Source: Candidatus Methylobacter favarea
GTDB lineage: Bacteria; Pseudomonadota; Gammaproteobacteria; Methylococcales; Methylomonadaceae
Reading direction: 5' to 3'
DNA: 35,078 bases
Assembly: GCF_902806695.1 (NCBI RefSeq)
Contig: NZ_CADCXN010000072.1
Span: forward strand, 1-35,078
The translations under genes and the position numbers were made by a program. Positions 1 through 7,932 of this stretch are shown piece after piece. The notes below the pieces were generated by a model that was not told the origin of the DNA, ran no database searches, and saw only the letters and a program-made list of their open reading frames with translations. Within the stretch, counting starts at the first letter, position 1. Every line of letters begins with the position of its first letter.

Positions 1-61
1 CGGCACTATCCAGTTCTTCCACAGTGAGTCGATCCGATACCTTTAAGGCGACGTGAGACAT
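1..61 (-). CDS. Partial CDS at the left edge, possible IS630-type transposase N-terminus
   Basis: A reading frame begins with ATG at 61 on the minus strand and runs off the window. It encodes about 20 residues starting MSHVALKVSDRL. A GGAG ribosome-binding site lies 7 nt before the ATG. The start resembles the N-terminus of some IS630-family transposases, and the C-terminus of such a transposase is present at the other end of the window. With only 20 residues the assignment is weak; the open frame and its ribosome-binding site are directly visible. Confidence 0.35.
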   Translation of the reverse strand, partial: MSHVALKVSDRLTVEELDSA

Positions 62-109
62 AGCATTTCTCCGGAAACTCAACCCTATTCAACTTAGACT
101 CCGGAGATT

Positions 110-678
110 TCATAAGATTCGTATAAGTTCTACATAGCCCTTTTTTTCCCCAAGTGCCAGAGGCTCTAACTTTGGCGTTACTTGGTTCAATTTACATATT
201 TCCCTGAAAAAAATCATGGCATGACGCATTTGGTTCAAAAGTTATAGTTTTTATCTGATGAACAAGAAACAACAACGAGTGCGTACCATAGTTGGCGCCA
301 ATGTCAATAAACAGCTCTGGTGGTTCAGACGAGCCAATTAGGGCTTCATATGTTTGCTTAATCTCTATATCATGTCCGGTTATAGATACGGCAGTATCCC
401 AATCAAGCCAGAACCGCTCTGAAGTTAAAGGCATTAAAATGTCTTTTTTCGCAAAAATAACTCTCCAATTGCCATTACTTCCTCGAATATAGTTATTTCT
501 GAATATTTTTTGCGAACATAGAGTGAAAATTGCTTTTTTGAAATGGCGTTAGCCGGACATATAAAACGTTCAATACTCGTCTTGTCCAGGAAAAAGCCAC
601 AATCAACTTAACGCCTCTCCGAATTATGGACAATGCTCCAGTTTCTATTTGCTTAATAGCTCTAACGTTTTTTTTCAT
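110..678 (-). pseudogene. FkbM-family methyltransferase, broken by two frameshifts and truncated
   Basis: The start at 678 has a good GGGGAAG ribosome-binding site. The frame runs to a premature stop at 493. Omitting one base in the A6 run (plus-strand 506-511) continues it into the next frame, which contains the SAM-binding motif FIDIGANYGTHS followed by TITFEPN, both typical of the FkbM methyltransferase fold. A second single-base shift in the A7/T7 run at 207-213 opens a third segment containing ICKLN and ALGEKKGYVEL, which fit the next FkbM strand. This ends at a stop at 110-112, well short of the usual family length of about 230-280 residues. Both lesions are consistent with one extra base in a homopolymer, so sequencing error is possible. 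The missing C-terminus indicates true decay, perhaps caused by the mobile element to its left. Such enzymes often O-methylate sugars. Confidence 0.7.
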
Positions 679-779
679 TTACTTCCCCTGTTATTTTGGC
701 CGTACCTAAAAATGTTTATATAATTCGCATATATTAAAGCAAGCTCCAGGTTAGCGCAGTAGATTAGAATTACAAGGAG

Positions 780-815
780 CCCTAACATAATCTATGCCGC
801 CGCTGAATGTTAGGG
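780..815. repeat. Inverted repeat downstream of hypB (terminator- or REP-like)
   Basis: Perfect 8-bp arms CCCTAACA (780-787) and TGTTAGGG (808-815) flank a 20-nt spacer. It lies just after the hypB stop on the minus strand. No U-tract follows, so it may be a dispersed palindromic repeat and not an intrinsic terminator. It could still protect the 3' end of the hox-hyp transcript. Confidence 0.45.
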
Positions 816-848
816 TTCATGCTTCATCCCCACCTACCTTGTTAAACA

Positions 849-1637
849 TTAAACTGGCTTAACCCGCTTAATCAGCCAGTCTGTCCACTCAGAAAAATTA
901 TCGCCTTTGGTCGTTGACAGTTTGATGATATGTATATCGGGATTGACCTGTCTGGCGTACTGAATACAACGCTCCACATCAAAATCGACATAAGGCAGCA
1001 AGTCGGTCTTGTTGATGAGCATTAAATCGGCGGCATGAAACATGTCCGGGTATTTGATCGGCTTGTCATCGCCTTCGGTCACCGACAATACGACCACTTT
1101 ATGCGCTTCACCCAGATCAAATGAAGACGGACACACCAAATTACCGACATTTTCTATGGCCAGCAGACTGTGATCCCTGACGCCCAAATCCATGATCGCA
1201 TGGCCGATGCCGTGCGCATCCAGATGACAGGCGCGGCCGGTATTGATTTGCAGTGCCGGTACGCCGGCGGCCCGGATGCGATCCGCATCATGCTCGGTCT
1301 GTTGATCGCCTTCGATCACGGCTATAGGAAAGCGGTCTTTTAAAACTTTAATGGTTTCAACCAGTAGCGTTGTTTTGCCTGCGCCGGGGCTTGAAACCAG
1401 GTTCAGCGTAAAAATATGATGCTGTTGAAAATACGCGCGGTTCTGTTCGGCATAGGCATTGTTTTTACTGAGCAAATCCTGCTCGACTTTAACCAGGCGC
1501 TCGGTTTCATGGTGAGCATGGGCATGGGCATGGCCGTGATGACTGTGGCCGTGTTTGAGAAGGTGCTGATTTTGCCTGAGTACAGGTTTCAGCTTCGTAG
1601 TATTATCAGTTTGACCGCAACCGCATATTCCGCACAT
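849..1637 (-). CDS. hypB: Hydrogenase nickel-incorporation GTPase HypB
   Basis: HypB is a cytoplasmic GTPase that, with HypA, delivers nickel to the hydrogenase large subunit after the Fe(CN)2CO centre is installed. The N-terminus MCGICGCG carries the high-affinity nickel motif CxxCxC (C2, C5, C7). Residues 25-43 hold ten histidines, a nickel-storage stretch found in many HypB proteins. The P-loop SSPGAGKTT is at 82-90, the second metal site (C137-H138 and C169) lies in the G domain, and the guanine-specificity motif NKTD is at 209-212. Its 262 residues fit the family. It is the last gene of the minus-strand hox-hyp cluster, 14 nt after hypA. The other maturation genes hypC, D, E and F are not in the window and must be elsewhere. 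Confidence 0.96.
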   Translation of the reverse strand: MCGICGCGQTDNTTKLKPVLRQNQHLLKHGHSHHGHAHAHAHHETERLVKVEQDLLSKNNAYAEQNRAYFQQHHIFTLNLVSSPGAGKTTLLVETIKVLKDRFPIAVIEGDQQTEHDADRIRAAGVPALQINTGRACHLDAHGIGHAIMDLGVRDHSLLAIENVGNLVCPSSFDLGEAHKVVVLSVTEGDDKPIKYPDMFHAADLMLINKTDLLPYVDFDVERCIQYARQVNPDIHIIKLSTTKGDNFSEWTDWLIKRVKPV

Positions 1638-1651
1638 AAATAAACCTTCGA

Positions 1652-1993
1652 TTAAATAACGATTAAATCTTTAATCCTCATTTCCGCGCCCTGGATGACT
1701 TTAACAAAAGGACTGCCGCAGTAGATGCAAGGGTCGTATAAGCTTTCCATTTCCACTTGCCGCTGGCATTGCCGACACACCCCCAGTCCGTTTATTTCGG
1801 AAATAGTTAATTCGGCATTTTCTGCCAGAGAGCCTTTCATGACCACATCAAAACCGAAACGTAATGCGTTCGGCTCAACACAGGAAAGTTTGCCTATTTC
1901 CAGGGTCACTTGGCTTACTCTGCTGAAGCTTTGTTGCACGGCGTGGTTTTCTAGAATTTCCCGCACATTTTCAAGCAAGGATAGTTCATGCAT
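1652..1993 (-). CDS. hypA: Hydrogenase nickel metallochaperone HypA
   Basis: This is a 113-residue HypA, the partner of HypB in nickel insertion. It starts MHELSL; the N-terminal Met and His2 form the nickel site in the family. The zinc-binding loop has two CxxC pairs, C73/C76 and C89/C92. The length is normal. It lies between hoxW and hypB. A 145-nt gap before it contains a palindromic repeat, so it may be transcribed by readthrough from the hox genes. Confidence 0.95.
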   Translation of the reverse strand: MHELSLLENVREILENHAVQQSFSRVSQVTLEIGKLSCVEPNALRFGFDVVMKGSLAENAELTISEINGLGVCRQCQRQVEMESLYDPCIYCGSPFVKVIQGAEMRIKDLIVI

Positions 1994-2022
1994 GCAGGTT
2001 AACCGGGCTTTGTCAGATTATG

Positions 2023-2100
2023 TTCAAAGCCGTCATACTCGCCGGGAAGCGGGTATCCAGGGCCACGGATGGCAAGCTCAAATCCATGCCGGCATGGCGA
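2023..2100. repeat. REP-like palindromic repeat between hoxW and hypA
   Basis: The gap holds two dyads: an imperfect hairpin (TACTCGC ... GCGGGTA, about 2036-2055) and a perfect 14-bp palindrome CCATGCCGGCATGG at 2084-2097. The composition, including the phrase GGATGGCAAGCTCAAATCC, resembles the dispersed 'GTCATTCCCGC...CGGGAATCC' repeats common in proteobacterial intergenic regions. That is resemblance only; copy number could not be checked. Confidence 0.45.
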
Positions 2101-2138
2101 TCCTGGCCATAGCGCTTATGTAATCTGCCAAAGTAGAA

Positions 2139-2627
2139 CTACCACGATCTATCTGTTGCATGTTGCCGCCATATAGCTTTATCAGGATTGCCTAATAATT
2201 GACCGGCGAACTGACAAGCTTGCGCTAGATGCTGCTCAGCATTGGCGCTTAAACTTTCTCCCAGTTCGAACTTTTCTCCTTTAATGCTCAGTAAAAAACA
2301 AGGCGGCGGCGTTTGTTTTTTTATCTCTTGATAAACATCTAAAACCGCTGCAGGACTCATCGCATGTGTGGTGTAACTTTTGTCCCTGGCCGGTTCAAGC
2401 ATGGCAAAATCAAAGCCATTGATACAGGCTGCGGACGCATCAATAAACAATACGATTTCTCTATTTTCCAGATCCAGCGCGTGTTCGATCTGCAGCTGAA
2501 AATCCGTCAGAATTTCTATCAAATCCAGATTAACGGTGTTCTCAATGTATTCCAGCAATAACGGCCCTAGCGCATCATCGCCGCGGCTGAGGTTGCCATA
2601 GCCGAACAGCAAAACAGGCTTAACCAT
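2139..2627 (-). CDS. hoxW: HoxH maturation endopeptidase HoxW
   Basis: HoxW removes the C-terminal peptide of HoxH once nickel is inserted, closing the active site. It belongs to the HyaD/HybD/HycI (M52) protease family. The motif FGYGNLSRGDDALGP near the N-terminus is diagnostic and carries the acidic metal ligand. A second acidic ligand lies in LFIDAS, and the metal-binding histidine in TTHAMSP. I prefer the ATG at 2627 (MVKPVLLFGYGN, 162 residues) over an upstream ATG at 2651, because it overlaps the hoxH stop by only 8 nt (ATGGTTAA), matching the 8-nt overlap at hoxF/hoxU and suggesting coupled translation. Confidence 0.92.
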   Translation of the reverse strand: MVKPVLLFGYGNLSRGDDALGPLLLEYIENTVNLDLIEILTDFQLQIEHALDLENREIVLFIDASAACINGFDFAMLEPARDKSYTTHAMSPAAVLDVYQEIKKQTPPPCFLLSIKGEKFELGESLSANAEQHLAQACQFAGQLLGNPDKAIWRQHATDRSW

Positions 2628-4119
2628 CAAGCCGCTCGATTTCACCGTCATTGTGCTTGATCAGCTTGTCAACCAGTTTGCCTTCAGCGTCAATGAGTTC
2701 AAGCTGCAGCGGCATTTTGCCCACGGCATGGGTCGCGCAGGATAAACACGGGTCGTAAGCGCGAATCGCTACCTCCAGATTATTCAATAACGGCTCGGTC
2801 AGTTCCCGGCCCGATAAGTATTCCGCCGCCACTTGTCGCACCGATTCGTTCATAGCCATGTTGTTGCTGGTCGTCGAGACTATTAAATTGGCTTTGGTGA
2901 CGATGTCGTTTTCATTGACTTGATAATGATGAAATAAGCTGCCGCGCGGCGCTTCAATCACGCCAATGCCTTCATAACGCTTCTCGCCCTGAGCGATTAA
3001 ATCCTGCCCCAGGATGTCGGGGTCATTGAGCAAGCTATTGATGCTTTCGGCGCAATGCAGGGCTTCAATCATACGCGCCCAATGAAACGCCAGCGTGCTG
3101 TGCACCAGGGCTTCCCCGCTGTGCGCTTTAAACTCCCTACGCGCGGCTTCGGCCAGCGGCGTATCGATGTAGTCACAGTTGTTTACCCTGGCCAGCGGAC
3201 CGACGCGATACCAGCCCTTGTCCTTGCCCAGCGACAACAGATAAGGAAATTTCATGTAGGTCCATGAGCGCACTTCTTCATGGATATAATCGTTATATTT
3301 ACAGTAATCGACCTGATCCATAATGATTTCGCCGTTATCGTTTTTGGCGCGCAAGCCGCCATGATAAAGCTCCAGAGCGCCATCGGGCCTGGTCAATCCC
3401 AGGTAATGGCTGCGAATGGTGGCAAAATCATCATAATAGGGCAGGTTGGAGCAATGCACTTTTTTAATCAGCGCAACCGAACCTTCGGCCCAGGCTATTA
3501 TCTGATCAATATCTTCCAGTAAATAGTCACGTTCGGCTCGGGTCAGCGCTTTATTCATGCCGCCGGCAACCGCTCCCGTGCCATGAATGCGTTTGCCGGA
3601 AATCATACGGATCACTTCCTGTCCGTACTTGCGCAGCTTGACGCCCTGCATGCCGATGTCGGGATATTCGCCCAGTACGGCAATGATATGGCGCTTATTA
3701 ATAGCGCTTTCAAAACCGAACAATAAATCGGGGCTGGATAAATGAAAGAAATGCAGGGCATGGGATTGCAGAACCTGTCCAAAATGCAGCAGGCGTCTTA
3801 ACTTGTCAGCAGAAACAGGCAGATTTTCAGGATCAACGCCGACTAACTGGTCTATAGCTTTCGCGGCGGCTAAATGATGGCTCACAGGGCAAATGCCGCA
3901 TAAACGCTGCACTATTACCGGCAGCTCCCAATAAGGGCGGCCCTGAATAAAGCGCTCAAAGCCGCGAAATTCGACAATATGCAGCCTGGCCTGCCTGATG
4001 TTATTGTCCTCGTCCAGCAGTAGCGTGACTTTGCCGTGGCCTTCAACGCGAGAGACCGGATCGACAACAACTCTTTTCAGATGTTCTCGGTTTTCAGCTG
4101 TTTCCAAATGTTCGTACAT
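2620..4119 (-). CDS. hoxH: NAD-reducing [NiFe] hydrogenase large subunit HoxH
   Basis: HoxH holds the Ni-Fe active site that splits or forms H2. The N-terminal motif RLCGICPVSH gives cysteine ligands C74 and C77. The C-terminal motif DPCLSCATH gives C458 and C461, with H464 as the expected cleavage site. The 35 residues after H464 form the peptide removed by HoxW. The 499-residue length and these motifs identify group 3d (bidirectional, soluble, NAD-linked). The start MYEHLETAENRE is preceded by a modest GGGAA. It is separated from hoxY by a toxin-antitoxin pair, which is unusual because hoxY and hoxH are normally adjacent. Confidence 0.97.
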   Translation of the reverse strand: MYEHLETAENREHLKRVVVDPVSRVEGHGKVTLLLDEDNNIRQARLHIVEFRGFERFIQGRPYWELPVIVQRLCGICPVSHHLAAAKAIDQLVGVDPENLPVSADKLRRLLHFGQVLQSHALHFFHLSSPDLLFGFESAINKRHIIAVLGEYPDIGMQGVKLRKYGQEVIRMISGKRIHGTGAVAGGMNKALTRAERDYLLEDIDQIIAWAEGSVALIKKVHCSNLPYYDDFATIRSHYLGLTRPDGALELYHGGLRAKNDNGEIIMDQVDYCKYNDYIHEEVRSWTYMKFPYLLSLGKDKGWYRVGPLARVNNCDYIDTPLAEAARREFKAHSGEALVHSTLAFHWARMIEALHCAESINSLLNDPDILGQDLIAQGEKRYEGIGVIEAPRGSLFHHYQVNENDIVTKANLIVSTTSNNMAMNESVRQVAAEYLSGRELTEPLLNNLEVAIRAYDPCLSCATHAVGKMPLQLELIDAEGKLVDKLIKHNDGEIERLDG

Positions 4120-4204
4120 GGTTATTCCCGTATATTGTAAGATGGGAGAGGCGCTAACCCCAATACATCGAAGCGGTAAATATTGGGATACGCCAGCTTA
4201 AGGC

Positions 4205-4223
4205 GGGCAGCTTAGCGCTGCCC
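4205..4223. repeat. Small hairpin between the toxin remnant and hoxH
   Basis: The arms GGGCAGC (4205-4211) and GCTGCCC (4217-4223) enclose 5 nt. On the minus strand it lies after the toxin stop and about 85 nt before hoxH. There is no T-tract, so full termination is unlikely; it could attenuate or stabilise the transcript into hoxHW. Confidence 0.35.
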
Positions 4224-4251
4224 ACCCTAGTTCTGACCTCGATTCATAAGC

Positions 4252-4541
4252 CTAGGTTCTATGCCTCCAATACTCAGGATTCCTGTGAAGATGCATAACG
4301 GCAACAACAGTGATATTGTTTTGGTCTTCAACATACATAATACCGTATGGAATCCGCCTTACTAAAGCTCTTCTAATCTCGCCTTCAATGACAGGCCATG
4401 CTTTTGGAAAATTAACAATTCTAGAGATGGTAGAGGCAATCTCTAGCGAAAAACGTAACCCAATCCATTCTCTATTGCTTCGTAATAATCGATGGCTGCA
4501 TTGAATTCCAATGCCGCATCAGGATGAAACAAAACATTCAT
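4252..4541 (-). pseudogene. RelE/ParE-family toxin, frameshifted
   Basis: The ATG at 4541 overlaps the antitoxin stop by 4 nt (ATGA). The frame encodes a typical ParE-like N-terminus (FHPDAALEFNAAIDYYEAIE, then GLGYVF) and hits a TAG near 4445. A single missing base around 4450-4456 restores the rest: SLEIASTISRI, FPKAWPVIEGEIRR, YGIMYVED and MHLHRNPEYWRHR, ending at 4252. This matches the RelE/ParE toxin fold over about 96 residues. In the family such toxins act on ribosome-bound mRNA or on gyrase; I cannot tell which here. As written, the toxin would be truncated to about 32 residues and inactive. Confidence 0.8.
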
Positions 4542-4762
4542 TGCTGAAATCTAGCCGCTATTTTTTTAAACACCTCATTCGCTGGCTGTGCCATTACCTC
4601 ACCGGCTCTTAATTGTTGAAGTCGATCTTTCGTAACTTCGACCCATTTCTTATCAATAACAGAGTCAGGCATATTCAAGCTTTTCAGCAAAGAGTCTACC
4701 AGCAAAGCCCTTTCTTCAACGGGTAAAGAAACAGCTTCTGCAATCAGTTCTTTTGTTTTCAT
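4538..4762 (-). CDS. Addiction-module antitoxin
   Basis: This is a 74-residue protein starting MKTKELIAEAVSLPVEERA and containing LLVDSLLKSLN. This is the pattern of the small 'putative addiction module component' antitoxins that pair with RelE/ParE toxins. The ribosome-binding site AAGGGAG is strong. It starts 18 nt after hoxY and overlaps the toxin start by 4 nt, so it is transcribed with the hydrogenase genes unless it has its own promoter. The antitoxin is intact while its toxin is frameshifted. Confidence 0.85.
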   Translation of the reverse strand: MKTKELIAEAVSLPVEERALLVDSLLKSLNMPDSVIDKKWVEVTKDRLQQLRAGEVMAQPANEVFKKIAARFQQ

Positions 4763-4780
4763 ATTGTCTCCCTTTTCACT

Positions 4781-5320
4781 TCAATCATAATGCACCAATT
4801 CATAAGGCAGCGAAGGCTCGCGGCCATCAATCAAATCTGTCAGGAATTTCCAGAATACATCGGCTGAAGGCGGGCAACCCGGCAAGGAGTAATCTATTTT
4901 GACGACTTCATGTATCGGATACACCTTGTTCAATAGCAACGGCAACTCAGGATCGCTGGGGATCTGCGGGTTTTCAACGCCGATGCCGTCCAGATAAGAT
5001 TCGCCCAGACATTCTTCCAGCGGGATAGTGTTTCTATACCCCGGCAAACCGCCGTTAATGGCGCAGGCGCCGACAGCCACCAGGATTTTGCAGTGTTTGC
5101 GGAATTCGCGCAGGGTATGGATATTTTCCGAATTACAAACCCCGCCTTCAATCAGGCCTATGTCGCAGGGGTTGCAATGCTCTATATCAGTCAACGGCGA
5201 GCGGTCAAATTCAACGACTTCGGCCAATTTCAATAGGCGCTCATCAATATCCAGAAAGGACGTATGACAGCCAAAGCAGCCCGCTAGCGATGTGGTTGCG
5301 AGTCGGATTTTATTTGCCAT
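4781..5320 (-). CDS. hoxY: NAD-reducing hydrogenase small subunit HoxY
   Basis: HoxY carries the proximal 4Fe-4S cluster that passes electrons between the HoxH active site and the HoxFU diaphorase. The expected cysteines are present: CFGC at 15-18, GAC at 86 within GACAINGG, and GCPPSAD at 149. C62 in GGVCN is a further cysteine next to these. The 179-residue size fits the short small subunit of group 3d enzymes, which lack the extra clusters and Tat signal of membrane uptake hydrogenases, so the enzyme is cytoplasmic. It overlaps the hoxU stop by 11 nt. Confidence 0.96.
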   Translation of the reverse strand: MANKIRLATTSLAGCFGCHTSFLDIDERLLKLAEVVEFDRSPLTDIEHCNPCDIGLIEGGVCNSENIHTLREFRKHCKILVAVGACAINGGLPGYRNTIPLEECLGESYLDGIGVENPQIPSDPELPLLLNKVYPIHEVVKIDYSLPGCPPSADVFWKFLTDLIDGREPSLPYELVHYD

Positions 5321-6029
5321 GTTCAGGATGCTCCGTTTCTAAACTGACTTGATCGATTTGTTTATGATCATAAATACGTTCGCCGATCGGCACATGATAA
5401 CCGGTTCGTTTAATTAAAATCGCTCCGGTCGGGCAGATATGCGCGGCTTCATCTGTTGCTTCCAAATCAGTATCTTTTAACAGCCCGCTTTCAGCGTTGA
5501 AGATCAGCTGCTTGTTGATGCCGCGGCCGCTGATGGCAAACACGTCTTTACCGTCTTTTTGCTGACTTGCGCGCACGCACAGCGTACAAAAAATACAGCG
5601 GTTCAGATCAATCAATACCTCGGGATGTGAGGCATCCAGGTTCCGCCTGGCGAAAAAATGCACAAAATGGTTGTCGAGCATATTTAAATAATAACCGACT
5701 GCCTGTAACTTGCAATTGCCGCTTTTTTCGCAGCCCGGGCATAAATGATTGCCTTCGACAAACAGCATTTGCGTGATTTTGCGCCGGTCGTCATTCAGTT
5801 CCTTGGTTTCATTGAGTATCTCCTGACCCTCCATAGCCGGAAAGGTGCAGGCGGAACACACGCGGCCATTCACTTTTACATTACACAGTTTGCAGCTGCC
5901 ATGCGGGGTATAATCAGGGTGGTGGCATAAATGCGGAATATAAATGCCTGCCGCAGCCGCAGCTTCCATAATGGTTTGCCCTTCTTCGAAAGGGATCGCT
6001 TTGCTGTCAATCGTAATGGTTTTACTCAT
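5310..6029 (-). CDS. hoxU: NAD-reducing hydrogenase diaphorase subunit HoxU
   Basis: HoxU is the iron-sulfur relay of the diaphorase, homologous to the N-terminus of complex I NuoG. From the start at 6029, the 2Fe-2S ferredoxin domain uses C35, C46, C49 and a cysteine at 58-61. A His/Cys 4Fe-4S site follows (H95, C97, C100, C106 in HLCPGCEKSGNC). A further 4Fe-4S site has C145, C148, C151 and C199 (CIFCTLC ... HICPTGA). The start MSKTITIDSK is preferred over an upstream ATG at 6065 because a GGAGAAG ribosome-binding site precedes it and it overlaps the hoxF stop by 8 nt (ATGAGTAA). Length is 239 residues. Confidence 0.95.
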   Translation of the reverse strand: MSKTITIDSKAIPFEEGQTIMEAAAAAGIYIPHLCHHPDYTPHGSCKLCNVKVNGRVCSACTFPAMEGQEILNETKELNDDRRKITQMLFVEGNHLCPGCEKSGNCKLQAVGYYLNMLDNHFVHFFARRNLDASHPEVLIDLNRCIFCTLCVRASQQKDGKDVFAISGRGINKQLIFNAESGLLKDTDLEATDEAAHICPTGAILIKRTGYHVPIGERIYDHKQIDQVSLETEHPEHGK

Positions 6030-7809
6030 GATCTTCTCCAACTTGCGCCAAATGCGCTGCGGCATCAGTGCGATTCGCCATGCGCCTGGCTATTTCGAGC
6101 GCGCCATCCAGATCAAACCCCGGTTCATAGCTGATTTTTTTCAACCGGCTTTGGTACAATTCGGGATAGCGCTCCAAAGTCGTTAAAATTGGATTGGCAG
6201 CCGTCTGCCCCAAGCCGCAGTGGCTCTGTTTTTTAACTAGACGGCACAATTCTTCAAGCGCAGCAACATCGCCTGCTGAGCCATGGCCTTCATGAATTTT
6301 ATCAAGCTGCTTTTTTAATAATGAAGTTCCAACCCGGCACGGCGTGCAAAAACCGCAGCTTTCATGAGCGAAAAAATGGGTGAAATTATGAACAATATCG
6401 AGAATGTTGCGGCTATTGTTAAAAATAATAAATGATCCGCCGGTGGCTAAATCTTCAAAAGCCAGCTTACGGTCAAATTCCTGGTTAGAGATAAAGGCGC
6501 CTGAAGGTCCGCCTATTTGAATGCCCAGAACATCATTTGCTCCGCAATCAGTTAAGACCGACTGGATAGATGTGCCAAAAGGATATTCGTAAATGCCGGG
6601 GCATGGACAATCGCCGCTGATGCTCAGTATTTTGGTACCCTTTGATTTGTCTGTACCGACATTCGCAAACCAGCCGCCGCCATTCAACGCAATGCCTGCC
6701 GCCGCCAGAAAAGTTTCAACATTATTGACTACCGTAGGTTTTCCCAAATAGCCCTGGGTCACAGGGTAAGGAGGACGGTTCCGGGGAATGCCGGGTTTGC
6801 CTTCAAGGGATTCGATTAGCGCGGATTCTTCACCGCAAATATAAGCGCCCGCTCCCATACGGATTTCAATATCAAAATCCAGGCCTTCCCGAAGAATATT
6901 GCTGCCCAGCAAGCCGGCCTTGCGGCGTTCATCCAGAATGCCTTGCAGCTTATCGAGAAGATGCAGATACTCGCCGCGCAAATACAGAAACCCTTGCTTT
7001 GCGCCGATGATGGCCGCGCACAGGGTCATGCCTTCAAAAACCTGGTGGGCATAAGAATTTAACAGCACCCTGTCCTTGAATGTTCCGGGCTCGCCTTCAT
7101 CGGCATTGCAAACCACATAGCGCTCGCTCTGCGCTTCTTCCGAGCAGAACCGCCATTTCATCGCTGTTTTAAAGCCGGCCCCGCCCCGGCCCCGAAGACC
7201 TGATTGTTCGATCTCCGTCAGCGTTTCCGGCAGGCCTCTTTTAAATGCCGCCCTGAGCGCTGCGCCGTGACCGATCTGCTGGGTTAGCAACAGGCCGGGC
7301 TTGCGGATATTGTCTTCTACCTGAAATAACTCGGCAGGCCATTCGGCAAGGGGTTTTTGTTGATTAATCAAGTCGGCGATTGCATCGATTCTGGCGTGAT
7401 CCAGTTTCGTCAAGGCATGGCCATTGACCATGCCGGCTGGGCCTTGATCGCACATACCCGTACAGGAGGTATTATCCAGGCTGACCAGTCCATCTTCGCG
7501 CACTCCTCCGACAGCAACCTTTAACTGCCTGGCCAGATAGGCGGTTAAATTTATCTTATCCAGCATATGATCAGTAATGGAGTCGCTGATCAGGAGTTCA
7601 TATTGCCCTTTGGGATATGAATGGAAAAAACTGTAGAATTCAACCACGCTGATAATGCGGGTGCGGGGAATATGCAGCAGCCCGGCCAGCTGCTCTATCG
7701 CACCTTCCGGTACATAATGATAACGGAACTGGATCGCTTTTAGAATTTGCAATAAATGGCTTGCCTGATAGCCATTTTTTTCTGCGAGGTTCTGAATAAA
7801 TTGTTTCAT
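6022..7809 (-). CDS. hoxF: NAD-reducing hydrogenase diaphorase subunit HoxF
   Basis: HoxF binds FMN and NAD(H) and exchanges electrons with HoxU. It is a fusion of NuoE-like (about residues 1-150) and NuoF-like parts. The NuoF part shows GLRGRGGAGFKTAMKW (NADH/FMN site), NADEGEPGTFKDR, GAGAYICGEESAL and the 4Fe-4S motif ESCGFCTPCRVG ... HCG. In the NuoE part only two of the usual four cysteines are visible (SCTGMCDQGPA); the upstream pair is replaced in LLISDSITDHML, so its 2Fe-2S cluster may be absent. I prefer the ATG at 7809 (MKQFIQNLAEKNG, AGGGGC upstream, 595 residues) over 7830. It is the first gene of the hox operon. Confidence 0.96.
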   Translation of the reverse strand: MKQFIQNLAEKNGYQASHLLQILKAIQFRYHYVPEGAIEQLAGLLHIPRTRIISVVEFYSFFHSYPKGQYELLISDSITDHMLDKINLTAYLARQLKVAVGGVREDGLVSLDNTSCTGMCDQGPAGMVNGHALTKLDHARIDAIADLINQQKPLAEWPAELFQVEDNIRKPGLLLTQQIGHGAALRAAFKRGLPETLTEIEQSGLRGRGGAGFKTAMKWRFCSEEAQSERYVVCNADEGEPGTFKDRVLLNSYAHQVFEGMTLCAAIIGAKQGFLYLRGEYLHLLDKLQGILDERRKAGLLGSNILREGLDFDIEIRMGAGAYICGEESALIESLEGKPGIPRNRPPYPVTQGYLGKPTVVNNVETFLAAAGIALNGGGWFANVGTDKSKGTKILSISGDCPCPGIYEYPFGTSIQSVLTDCGANDVLGIQIGGPSGAFISNQEFDRKLAFEDLATGGSFIIFNNSRNILDIVHNFTHFFAHESCGFCTPCRVGTSLLKKQLDKIHEGHGSAGDVAALEELCRLVKKQSHCGLGQTAANPILTTLERYPELYQSRLKKISYEPGFDLDGALEIARRMANRTDAAAHLAQVGEDHE

Positions 7810-7932
7810 ATGTATGCCCCTGAATTGCAAAGTCTAGCAGTGTAAGCCGCGCTTGATAATTATTGTTGAATCCCGTTAACCCAAGGTGATTCTTTTCATT
7901 TAAGGATATAAGATAGTATCGGATAAGCGTTC

